From the NCBI GenBank assembly GCA_013365325.1, contig JABVXV010000002.1, forward strand, positions 434,001 through 498,000: DNA of 64,000 nt, given 5' to 3'. The stretch is from Dipetalonema caudispina (Eukaryota; Nematoda; Chromadorea; Rhabditida; Onchocercidae). The notes under the pieces were generated by a model, which saw nothing but the letters and a program-made list of their open reading frames with translations, was not told the origin of the DNA and did not search any database. The translations under genes and the position numbers were made by a program. Shown here piece after piece: positions 1-12,538 of this stretch (its first letter is position 1; each line of letters starts with the position of its first letter).

Positions 1-61
1 TCGCATAATTCGATACTTTTTTAAACTGTGTTTGTTGTTTTTATTACAAGAAAACGCTTAC

Positions 62-3000
62 ATTTTCAGATATGAACAAAATTAACATAACAAGAATGAC
101 AAATACTGCAATAAGTATTCCTCCACCCAAAAATATCTTAACTGGAACTGAAGTCAATTCCGCACGTTTTCTTGGGTAAAACTGAAAATAACTCCTTCTG
201 AAAATTATTCTAGCAAAATTTTTTTAAGATCACCATTCAAATTACTACAATATATGACTAGCACTCGGATACAGGACAGAATTCACGTTTGATTCTGAAA
301 CAACATTGAAAGGTGATGATGACCATAGTTGGGCAATGAGTTCAAGCTAAAAAAAAATACTGCAGTGGGGAGTCGAGGAATTCGTGCCAAGGAAATGCTT
401 AACTAATCGGTGCACCGGATGGAGAAATCGACAGATCGATTTGGAATGTGATGACGCTGATTCCGGAAAGAATGTAATAGATTTCGGGAGTTTTCTGATG
501 AGACTTGATATTACTACATAAGGTAAGAAATTATTTCAGGCAAAGTTGATTTATGAAATGACAAAATAAATGTGTAATTTTTTAATAAATGAAGTAATGT
601 TGGGTTTAATATGAATGGATATAGAAGTAAATAAAGTAAAATGAATTAAAATCTAGTAATAAGGGAAACGGAAATGTAATGAAGAAAAGAAAGACCGCTT
701 CAAGTTTTCGCATGCCTTTGATGAAGTACAAATAATAATTGATGGTTTTCAAGATATAGAAATCCATTAAAGTTAATGTTGTTGATGTAAATGTCCAATC
801 AAGAATTGTTGCTATTTCGAAGACTGGGACGGTGTAAAAATATCTAAAAAAGAAATGATGCAAAATTTCCCATCGATGCAAACCATATATTATAATTTAA
901 GAAAGAGAAGAGACACTCAGTGCAATGTATTTAAGAACTAATTAATTGGTAATTACAAAAAGTAAAATTATTCTTCCGTACTTTTGTACTCTTCATTGCA
1001 TAGTTATGCAATACATTCCAAAAACATCATAAAAACCCTTCTTTTACAGTCTAATTTGCGCACATCCGACGAAATATGATAGAGTAACATTTGGCCAATG
1101 GAAAAGCGCTTTAGGATATAAAGATAAACGATTCAAAAAAGAAAAAACTATTTTGTTAATAGCCTGAATCGGTTTAAGGGGTGATACCTTGAAAGATGAC
1201 AAATCCCCCATGCTAATAATATGAAATAATTCACCGATACCAGCTTTGGTGCTCAGTAAATATCTGTGCAACAAACCCGACGTATAAAATCCAGCTTACT
1301 GGATTCGACTTCATCATCACATCACCAACAATGAATTTTGGATAGCCATCTCGTACTTGAAATGCACTTGCAAGCATATGTATACCACGAGCTATGTACC
1401 AAATAAATAGACCCACTGTCATCCGATGATTCTCATCGCTATAATTGTATTACGGATTGAGTAACGTACGTGAAGTGGAAACTAATTAATATGGTAAATA
1501 ATGAATAATTGATACGTTGCACAACATGCAGTAAGACTAGACAAAACCTAAGTTTAAATTTCAAGATTTTATAAATTGATTCATTCAGTTAGATATAACT
1601 TCACTAATAAATTGCAGAAATTCACATTTGTGGTGAAATTAATAATATTATGAGGATATAAATATGAATTCCGATAACTTCAACCACCAAATATACAAAT
1701 TTCGCTCGTATTGCACGCTTGAGGTAAATTATTCGATCCAATATAATCTGCAAAATCAAGAAGATTCGAAAAGATCAGTACTGAATACACGATTTAAGAG
1801 TAACTATTATAGCTTTGATGAGTAATAATAATAACAATATTAGTGATATGTTTAACTCAATATTTCATACTTTGTGATGTGTATTTCAGACGTTGAAAAA
1901 GTTATTTTATGGAGAGGTAAGGAACTTGGTCGGAAATCTTCGGAAAATAGAGTATAATTCGTTGGGACTTCTATGGAAGCGTTCAAAATAAAAAATACAA
2001 TTAATCTATATTTTATTTACTTTGACTTTCTACATTATAAATGGAATGAAAATATATGGCCTTTGCTTTATCGCGATATAGGACTGGAGTCATAATAAAG
2101 AAAGGTACAGCAGTTTAATCGACGGAAGGGTATACGGTACTGTTGTGCAGCCATAAAAGTGTACTTGTCATTAGATTAATCTTAACTTGTTGAAAAATGA
2201 TGTTAATTATTAAACTTCCAACAAACTGTTTAAAACCGAGCATTACAGAAACACTTCAAATCCGAACTCATGCCAGAAAACAGATCAAGAAAGGTCAGTA
2301 TCATGTAAATCATTATACAATCATTACATATGAAGCGTACCATTATGCAAAATCTAAAAACTGATGGGAAAAGTTGAACTTACCATACTTAGGCTCGTCA
2401 TAAAATAATAAACAAATGTATCCGGCAGTAAACTACTTTTACTCTCCAATAATGTGAATGCATCTCGTCGGGCCAAATCAAAATTGGAAAAATTAACAAT
2501 CATAGTGATAAGAGCAAGTAAATCAGACAAAATCATCCATGGATAATAATTAGTAGGAGAACGTTGTCGTAATCTTAAGATATCCAATAATACTGACCAA
2601 AAGCAACATTTCCTTTGATCTAAATTACAACTATCATAATGAAAATGCATTTCGCATTCTTTTATCACACATATCAGTACATCGAATATAGTAGAAATGC
2701 AAGAAATTCCACTAAGTTCTCTAATCTAAAGCTTTTGCTTATTTACTAACTGGTATTAGAATACTTCCTTAAGAGAAATTTCTGAATAAAACAATTTTAC
2801 TATGCATTAATCATCTATCGTTTGATAAAAAATGATCTACTTTAAGCGTCATTTTACAGGATGAGTATTTTGTACCCACCAAAATTTTACCATCAAAGTT
2901 TTTGGTGAAGTAAATGAGAAAAGATATTGCAGTAAACTGAAACGACGATATTTCAGCATTCTGCTAGAACTACTATCATCCACTCTCATTCATTAGGAAG

Positions 3001-6000
3001 CAAAACAAAATAAAACCTTCATTCCGCAGTAGTTGCCTACTCGATGCATACCAAAAACCATTTCTCTGAAACCATAAACATAAACGAAATCTGGCGGAAA
3101 TGTCACCACAATTACTGAGTATTGTCCAAGAAAGAGGAAGGACATCAAAATACTTTCTTGCTCCCTTCCATGTTTCAAAACTTCATATTTACTAAAACTA
3201 AACATTGTTAAAAGAGTAATTTAGACATTTTATACAAAGAGTAGGAAAATAGCTTACCCTCATATTATGACGATGAGTGAAGAGTACGAGGACAAGAAGG
3301 CAAAATATGGCCACAGATATTGGCTCATCAGCGATACCAACGAATCGTCCAATCATTGCCATACTCCATCTACCACATTTCATCCATTCTTTGCATAACC
3401 ATGGTAAGGAGGTATATTTGAAGCAAACCGATACTATTATTATTGTCTGCAACTATTATTGTCTTTTCCTATTTGAAATTCAAATGGAACCTTCTTTTAT
3501 CGTTTTAGAAACATGAAGAAAAGTCTCGTTAAATTAAGAAAAAATTTGGAATAAAATGTAATAAAAATTCAAAATTACAACTTCTCATCATCACCTGTAC
3601 ATAAAAAATAGCAATAGTCCAAAGTAGACGATGTTTCCGCTCGGTGATAGCTCCCCAAAAAAAGACTAATATTGTAAGTGGAAATGTAAGTAAGCAAGCA
3701 GCTTGCCCATGAGCAATAATTATTACCAGATAGCACAACAATGCTGTATTACAAACCCAAAATGTTCCAACTGCATCCAGTAAACGCCAAACTAATGGTA
3801 ATCTTAACCAACGACGATGAACTTCATTCATATATCTATAACCAAGTTTTCGTCAATTTAATGCTTAGCATGAAACTTAACTGCAAGTAATATAACATTG
3901 TATATTGCGATAGCAGTAGCTCAATTTTAATTCAAAAACTGAAACAAAACTGCCATGAATTAGCCACTGTATCAAATGCTAATTAAAACTAATAGATCTG
4001 TATTCGTCGATTATTTCCAAATGTTCATTGTAAACTACAACACATTGGAATATGAAAAATATGCAGCATTTCAAATTATATATTTCTTACAACACCGATA
4101 TGATAACCCTTAATAAAAAATGACAAATTACTTGATAATGTCCCTGGAACTGGTAACCAAGCAGATCTCATTTCCAAGATTGCATTTTTCAAGTTTACCC
4201 AAGGAATTTTGTGAAGCTAAACTTAACTCCTGAAAAAATAAAATAAAAATCTTGCATAAAATTTCAAAGCTGATAACGAATGAATTACAAGTCATTTCCG
4301 CTCAGAAATTCATTTTGTTATCATTCTTTAATTCCCACCTACAAGATGATATCTGAATGAAATGCTACATCAAATGTCTTCTGATTCTACAAATTAAAGA
4401 TACCTTTGGGAGTTTCTCTAATAATAGTCTCTTTTCTTCATTGATAACGAAGCGAACGTAACGATAGCTAAGTGTTTTACGAGCCAACCAAAGGGCACAT
4501 GTAGAGAGCAAAGCGGAAATCGTAATGTATGGAGTCTGAAAAGCACGAAATAGTGATGAAGCTAAAACATGTTAGCATTGTCCATCAAATATCACATCGT
4601 TGCTGTTTTATGAAAGTATAATCAATTTGGATTAATTTCGGCGAAAAAATTTTCAAATTGAACAATTTAACTTCTTGGCAAAGATATTAACCTGTGTTTT
4701 CTTACTCGCTTTCATCCTATAGTCTTGGCCAGTTCTTATTTCTGGCGTAGATCTAAAATTAAAACAGTAAGCTAATCGGTGGCTTTTTTGGTCAAAAAGT
4801 CACTGTCAAAGAAAATATGGCGATATAAAAAACAATGGGAAAGCCAGCATACAAAATAATTCTTTTTTTTATTTATGTTAAATGATGAGAGTAGAAAGTC
4901 GAGGGTCAGAAAATGAAGATTCTGCTTATCCGATCAAGATTTTTTGGATGGTGTAAGAGTTAATGCGATATTAGATACCTTGCTGTTTAACGGATCCATA
5001 ACTCCAAGTCGCTATCAAAATCTTTCAATTCTGATGTAATTTTAGAGAAAGAAGCATTTAAAACTAACATCATTACAGGCGAGAGCAAAGTAGTTTATCA
5101 ATATCCGATAGGTACTCAGATACTGATCGGATTATATTGTAAGAATTTTACCGACTACTTCTAATTCACTTTACTTCGTATAAACTGTGCGGATGAAGTT
5201 GAAAAATGAAAATAAGCATTACGAGGAACTGCTAAACGCTGTTTCTGCTATATTTTCCTCCGCCGAATCTACCGTATGCAATAAATTCTCGTTCCATCCA
5301 CGTATTGCTGAAATACCCAGAAATAGTTTAAATTTTTTTTAAGATCAATGCATCTCTCCCGAATTTACTCTTCAAGTACTTTAGCATGGGAAAATTAGCA
5401 TTCTATCAACTAATTATGAACGAAAATGTAACCGACCAATGATTGTAATCATTTATTGGGAACAAATAATCTTAAGATATTTTTAAAACTTATTTTGGAT
5501 TAAGAAAATAAAGGCATTTGATACCATTTTCAATTAACTCTAATGGAAAAATTCAACACGAAAAGTTTTCAATGAACATTTTTATGTATCGTCAGACTTA
5601 ACAAATATCATTCCGCCGGTACCAATATGGCATCACTGGAAGTGGCCATGCAACGTTTGTAGTAAAACTCACATTCAATAAACCATTCTCCAAATGGTAA
5701 ATTGAGTTTCGTCATCGCTCTTACAATACGTCTTATTTTCGCCAAGCGACGACGATCTTGCAGTTGATGATAGGTCATCGCTTTATAAATTAATTGAGTT
5801 TGAAGCACTACGCCTCTGAAATACTGTTATGATTAACTTATTAGCATTAGTTGAAATTCGCTTACTGAGTTTGTTTCAAATCTTTCCATTTACAAAGAGA
5901 TTGAAGTATTTTGCTCTTGAGTAACTGCTTTCAGAATAATGAGCAAGGAAAGTTTCGATGTAATCAAATCTAATCAAGGATTCAGAAACAACATCGAATA

Positions 6001-9000
6001 CTTTAGATGAAGTTCGATTTTTAAAAAAGCTTGCCTGTAACATACAATCCGATCAGCTCGTATATCAATGACAGTGCGTTGAAAGTGCCTACAATCAATA
6101 TATCCTACTTCTTATCGTAATAAAATCCTACTTTTTTTTGGTAATAAAATTGAGAAGAGAACAATTTTTCATATTTCATGGAAAATGAATTACTAATAAA
6201 TAACGTACCAACTACTGATTAGACGAAGTTGTAGTAGAAGAGCTGCAAATGTAAGCACATCGAAGAGAAAGCTATCTGTACTTAATTCTCCATAGGGTGC
6301 TGAAAGACGAGTAAATTTTCCATAAAAATATTTCAAGCTTAAAAAATTGTAAAAAAATTATTGAAAGAAGAGCAATTGGAATTTCCCTTTGTTGCAATGG
6401 ACAATGAGTCATTCTTCAAAAATTCAGACAACCATAGTAATAAAATTCCGGAAAATATTCTTTAAGTTATCTGCTATCAAGTTTCCACTTTGACCTGCTT
6501 TTGTCTACAACTACTGTTTTACCCATTCTTCTAGACAGTGTAAAAAAAAGATATACTAGTATTATCCTCGGAAGAATATGAAAAATAAGATAACATCACG
6601 TGAAATGAAGTATAACTTATTGAACGTTTTGCTTTGTCATATATTAGAAAATGTCCTATTAACCCATCACCAATCTGAAAACACTTTTACACTACTTTTA
6701 CTTTCTACTGACTAAAATTGGAAAAATTAAAACATCAAGCATCAGCATATTCAATATCTGAGTTACCAATATCACCGGATCATAGAGTAGGTTCTGTACA
6801 GATTTAATTAATCTGGACCTAAAGATACTTACTACGTAAGTACACTATGTTTTTCATAATTAATCAAGTGATCACTTTCCGTTTTTAACACGAAATAAGT
6901 CGATGACATGTACTTTGTTCCTTTTCCAGAAAGCTATAATGATTATCAACATTTAATATGAAGATGAGAAGTGCACTTTCCTACAGAGCGATAGTTTGCA
7001 TTTCAGCGGAATTAAAAAGGAAAAAAAAAAAACATACCAACGCCGCAATACGTAAGAAAACAGCAGCAAGGAGATAAATTATTATTAGACGCCATTTCCG
7101 GATAAAAACAGTTGGATGTGATAGATAAAGATCAGCACCACGCCAAAGGTTGATAAATGCAAGGATAATAAGAACTGTTGATAAAAAGACTGGTGATGAA
7201 AGATGTATTCCATTTGATAGCACTAGTAACAATACAAACCAATGATAGTAGGAGCATATACACTGTTTCAATTCATCCAATACTCTAAAATGTACTGGAA
7301 TTACTCATACTGAGATTATGAGTATTTAAGTTACACTAACCTGACATGAGCAGAGAAGAAATAAGGTGCGGGATTACATTCGAGAGACTCATTTCGATGT
7401 AGTGCTAATAGAATGCCATCATTCGATCCACCAGCAGCACTATCGCCTTCCAAACGCTAGAATTATTGAGAAATCTAAAGAAAACTAAAAACCAAATTGA
7501 AGTACTGAATGTATCATAAATAACCTCTAATAGGCTTATTAAAGTTTTGTGAAAAATATTTGATAATATCTCCTGTTTTTGTTGCATGATTATGAAGTTC
7601 TAACTGATAGCAATAATATCTGCCTTATTCCGATACATTAATCAGAATCCTACCCAGAGACCCTTTGTATGCTTAATTTTTTTTTCTGAAAAATGGAAGA
7701 GTTCTTTTTTCCATTTGTAAAATTGAAATTTGGAAACAGACAGTATAATTAAGATGCAACTCTTTGGGATCAATGTTGAACTCACTTAATACCATACCTC
7801 AATTTTGAAATTATAATACTGGATGATTGAGAAACCAAGGTTAAGAAAATAACAATAAATAGCATATGATGATTTCCGTTGTGAACTAGCTGTATATTGC
7901 CCATTATTAATGAAAGCAAAATATGGGGCATAATCCGGATGTATGGGTATTCCTGAAATTAACTCGGAAATATATACTTATAAGTTGAGGCTAATTCATT
8001 TTAAGAAAAATCTTAAACTAGTGAACTAATTCATAGTTCATCGCTTTTCCTTCCGAATTTTAGGCTATTAACTCTCATTGAAATGATATATATAACAAGG
8101 AAAAGTAGCCTACAGAAAAATAGCTTATCATCAGTTCCTCATGTATTACATAAAATAGTTGTCTTAAATAATTTTCCTGGTAAAAATGAAACTTAAAGAT
8201 CATAAAGTGATCATACATTCTTCCCTTAGTTAAATGACGATTTCATAATCTAATTTATTGGAACATTCTATGAAGTAATGTAATCTATCCTTACCATAAC
8301 ATTGGCCAGGTATAGGACCAATGTATGCGAGAAGTGAGTAAACGAGGACAATCAAATGATAGAAGACAAAAATCAAGAATATACGTCGAACACGCCATCG
8401 ATCTATTAGCAAGCAAATCACCAAGCCTATTACTGATAGCAATGAGATAATATTTGAAGCAACTACTGCTGAGAGAAGGACGACAGTCATATATATCTGA
8501 AGTTATAGAATCATTTTACCAACTCTATGATAATCTTCCACTCTTATCGTATTTGGTATTATCTTATAATTACCTAAAGATCTGTAGTCTGCTGATGTGT
8601 ACTGAACTCTCACTTAACTACTTTATAACATAGCATTCTTTCATTTTCAGTTCTCTTCTGCAATACCGTATTAATTAGTTGCAATAATTAACTTCAGTGT
8701 ACTTAAGTAGATCTGGGTATTCATCAGGATCTGTAAGCTAAGGAAAGTTCGGGGTACAAATATTCTCTACGAGAATATCTTACTGATGAGACTTAAGAGA
8801 TTCTGAATTCTTTCCTATCGGCCACATAGAAAAGAGATGACCTAGCGCGGATAAAATAAGACTGGCCCTGATTACTTTTTACTTACTTTCAGATATTATT
8901 TACCTCATAACCAAATTTGTACAAAATAAAATTTGTATAAAATTTGACGAAATAAATAGTTCCTTTGTCAGCATTAGAGCAATCTATGTCCGGAAATGGC

Positions 9001-11142
9001 AAAGATGATAGTGCTGTGTTGTAGCGTATCGCATACATTTTCTTGATGTGTTGAAAAGAAGATCGTACAGTAAGAGTACTTAGACATACTACCGGAGCCT
9101 GAAAAAGGAATGTTTCTTTCACAAATAATAAAAACAATTCCTGAATTAAACTATTCTTCTATACAGCTTTCATATAAACATTACTATAAGTAATATTCAT
9201 TCACCACTGGAAATATTATGGAAATCAATATATCGAAATCAATATTTCAAATGAATATGTGACGCGTAAATAAATTCAATGAAACTGTTAACGTAAAGAA
9301 TAGTGAGCAAAAATTAAAGTGATGCTTAAAAAGGGAAACCAATGCCGGTTTGGTATCATCCGAAATCAATCCGATCCAATATAACCATTCTGTCAAATGA
9401 GGAGTATTGCAGAAATCCGGATAATCAATAAATCCTTCATATGCATCAAATATTAGCTTAAAGATCGTGATAGCTAACACATAGTAGGTGATAAGGAAAC
9501 ACGCTGCTTTTTTAATAGTTGCTGACAGTGGGGTGAGTAAAAGTACTGCAACGAGGAGTAAAGGTAAAGCAATGAGTGATACCTGCAATCAGATTTTTAC
9601 TCATTTTAATGAAAATGAATTTTAAATTAGAAAATACCTCATCATTTATTATTTGAAAGGAATGTTCTATAAGTAAATAAATATAAGACAAGTAATACGT
9701 AAACAAACGTATGTCCAAGATGAACGTGTTACTGCAGGTCAAAAATAAGTTAACCCAGGAGATGAAAGGTATGGGCATGGAGTTCTACAGCATAATATTT
9801 CATACTGATAGGACAGTCATTAACAAACTTACTCTATGGATGGTACAAAATGCAAGTGACAATGCACAGGAAATATCGCTTAATCTGATACAAGTAATCA
9901 ATAATATTCGTCCAGAATCTCGTATCAATGCAGAACAAAATGGTAGTAGTTTTACTAGAAAAAAAAAAGCACAAAATTTACAATTCAAATGTGTACATCG
10001 ATGAAGACTTAGATGATATAAGTTCTGATCAGAATACCTTTGTAGTTTAGCGAAGTGAGGTCTATGAAGGCGCACAGAGTAGTTAGTAGAAACAAGATAG
10101 ATACGGTGATATAACGCCCCACAATATTTGGTAACACTTAAAGAGAAAAATTTCATTTTTTCAGTTTTAACTAAATATAAAATTTAGATTTTGATAAGAA
10201 AAGCTTCATATCTATTACAATAAGCTTTCTTTTAAAAGAAATAGAACGTTTTTATTTTCAACTTTGATAGAAATAAGCATGACTGTAGCAAAACCTTTAC
10301 GTCTACCATGATCACTGAGCTTTTCTGCTGATTTGAAGAAAAAACTACCTCGATATTCTGTAGTTAATGGACCAAGCAAGATATCGCTATTGTCAATTCC
10401 ATATTTTACAATGTATCGATCAATTAACAGAACCAAATGAGTTAATGTTAATATGATCAACATATACCACAAAAAAGTGCTACGATTCAGAAAAAAAGTC
10501 ATCGATGTCTGAAAATGTGGTGTAACATCAATATAGCAAATTAATCAAAGTTGAATAATATTTTGCATTGGGTAATTCTTCCTTAGAAGAAGAAATCTTA
10601 TTTTATACTCTTAGATTAATATCAACAATAAAGAACGAATTGGAACTAACTACCTTCCTATTTCTGCACATTGCGGAAATTTAGACATTTCGGCGAGTTA
10701 TGTCAATAAGTTTGTAATTATCCGTCACTGAGTAAAAATAGAACATCAAGTAATTAACATTAGAGTTCTCAATTAAATTTAGTCAAAAAAAGATAAAGAA
10801 TTCTGGATGAATGATTTAGATGAATAATCATCTATGATATTAATCATAATGAAACAAAAATAAGCTATGATAAATAATTTCAAATTAATTGAAAAAAGGA
10901 GAGATTACTTGAAAAATGGTGCAATATGTGCTGAAGAAGATGAAATAAACGACAGCAATGATACTTTGATTAATAGTAACCGTTGTGATACCAAACATAA
11001 CAATAGTTATCACATAGATGATACATCTTAATGTGAAATGAATGAAAGATTCCGTCATTTGATCACAACCATATATCAACCAATCAACAATAAACACTGT
11101 TGTTTCCGATGGATTATAATCATTATTTATTGTTTGTTGCAT
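62..11142 (-). CDS. pezo-1: Piezo mechanosensitive cation channel, partial (C-terminal cap outside window)
   Basis: Piezo proteins form trimeric, stretch-gated cation channels of the plasma membrane. Exons I could phase: 4535-4404, 4229-4132, 3835-3595, 3446-3258, 2592-2384, 1747-1626, 1438-1277, 843-696 and 181-62. Further membrane exons lie near 11.1-10.9, 10.5-10.2, 10.1-9.8, 9.6-9.25, 9.1-8.9, 8.5-8.2, 7.9, 7.4, 7.3-7.0, 6.3 and 5.8-5.6 kb. The order matches vertebrate Piezo from roughly residue 580 to 2190: the YKFG stretch at 8.9 kb, the FPLTILVFFWG helix near 3.65 kb, the 'QVRDGYPKFI' segment at 1.3 kb (family: QIRCGYP), the 'LDWTFTSTTLTL' anchor-region exon, and the last helix (ILIAVFVILVML) at 0.1 kb. 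The exon at 62 ends in a good donor, so the cap and CTD continue left of the window. The first roughly 580 family residues were not found. The apparent start at 11142 has an in-frame stop at 11188-11190 and is uncertain. It lies downstream of wars-2 on the same strand. Confidence 0.9.
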
Positions 11143-12538
11143 TGAAATGAAAAAATGACCAATGAAATAATTTGTAGGATTAAATAATTAAGAACAGATA
11201 CCTTCGTCTAGTAGAATGGAATAAGGGATGAAAATTGAATTCGCAATCTATATAATGATAGAATTGAACAGGTATACTTTGTAAAATCTTAATTAGTTGG
11301 TATATAAATTGAATTCATAAGTATGTGATTGCTAGTTTCTGGAAATTTTATTACTGGTTAATCACATTGTCATTGATTTTGACTTATCTTGAAAGATCAG
11401 CTCATTACGATTATGGTTGATATTAGAAGAGAGTTCGAAAATCTTCAATCCTTTATTTACTTACTACAAATCATTGGATGAAAAATATAGTAGTAGTTTG
11501 GAAGCTAACAATTATTCTAAGATATTAAAAGTTTTTAGAGGAGTACTGTTATTTCTACTACTTAGAAAATTTCTATAAAAAGAATTTGAAAGTATTCAAT
11601 AAAAGTTCTACTCTTTCTTACCCCTCTCATTTCTTGTATATCGTTGAATAATTTTGATGATACGTCAAGATGATAATAACAAATCCATCTAACAAGGAAT
11701 AACTCTTCTTTACTTATTGTGATCTTTCAGAATTGGATTACCACTTCTACTCAACTTTCATTAATCGAATGATTTATATTGGAAAGAGAATTCAATTAAT
11801 TAGTTCAGCTGATCATTTTACTACCAAAACCTAATCTCGAATTAAAATATTCTTGACATCTAATATCTTGGAGCAAAGAAACAGGGATGAAATTTGATAC
11901 AAATAATCTTTTTCAATTCACGTTTCAAGAATTTCAGGAATCTGTCTAAAACTTAATTTCATTTTCAGAACTCTCGAATAACCGCTCCCTTTCTTTTGAA
12001 CCATAGATCTGTCAAGGCTTCTTTATGAAAGGAACTTGAAAGTAATATAATTTCCTAATTGTATGTCGAATTTCTTCATTTTATAAGTTTCGAATTACAG
12101 ATTTTATCAACAATGTATAACTCATGAGCTACATATAATTCAATCTATGAAATCTATCGCGGCAACTGTAGGTTACTCATCCATTGACCGTGTTATCTAG
12201 AAAGTGGTCATTTAGTAATCATAGAACAAATCTCCAATTTTCAACCGTCATAATTGTGGCAGTGTTCCGCTCATACTTCTACTATCTAATTGTTAACGCT
12301 TTTACAAGATAAGGTGACAGACTATTTTGTCAAAGGTCAAATATATAAACAAATTTATGGCTTTAAATTACAAGTAAAATGAATATATCATCAATAGAGT
12401 AGTAGAGCAATATAACACATGCAAACAAAGATTTAAAAAAAAAAAAACAATGATAACAATTTCAGGAGCGTTAATGGAAGATTAAACATTCCTAGACAAT
12501 ATTTTCTTAATGATACAATACAATAGTTATGTTCAACC
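11143..12538. other. Intergenic spacer between wars-2 and pezo-1
   Basis: About 1.4 kb of AT-rich sequence between the wars-2 stop and the first recognisable Piezo exon. Scanning the minus strand, I found no hydrophobic exon that could supply the missing Piezo N-terminus and no reading frame above about 60 codons. It presumably holds the wars-2 3' UTR and the pezo-1 promoter or undetected 5' exons. Confidence 0.6.
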
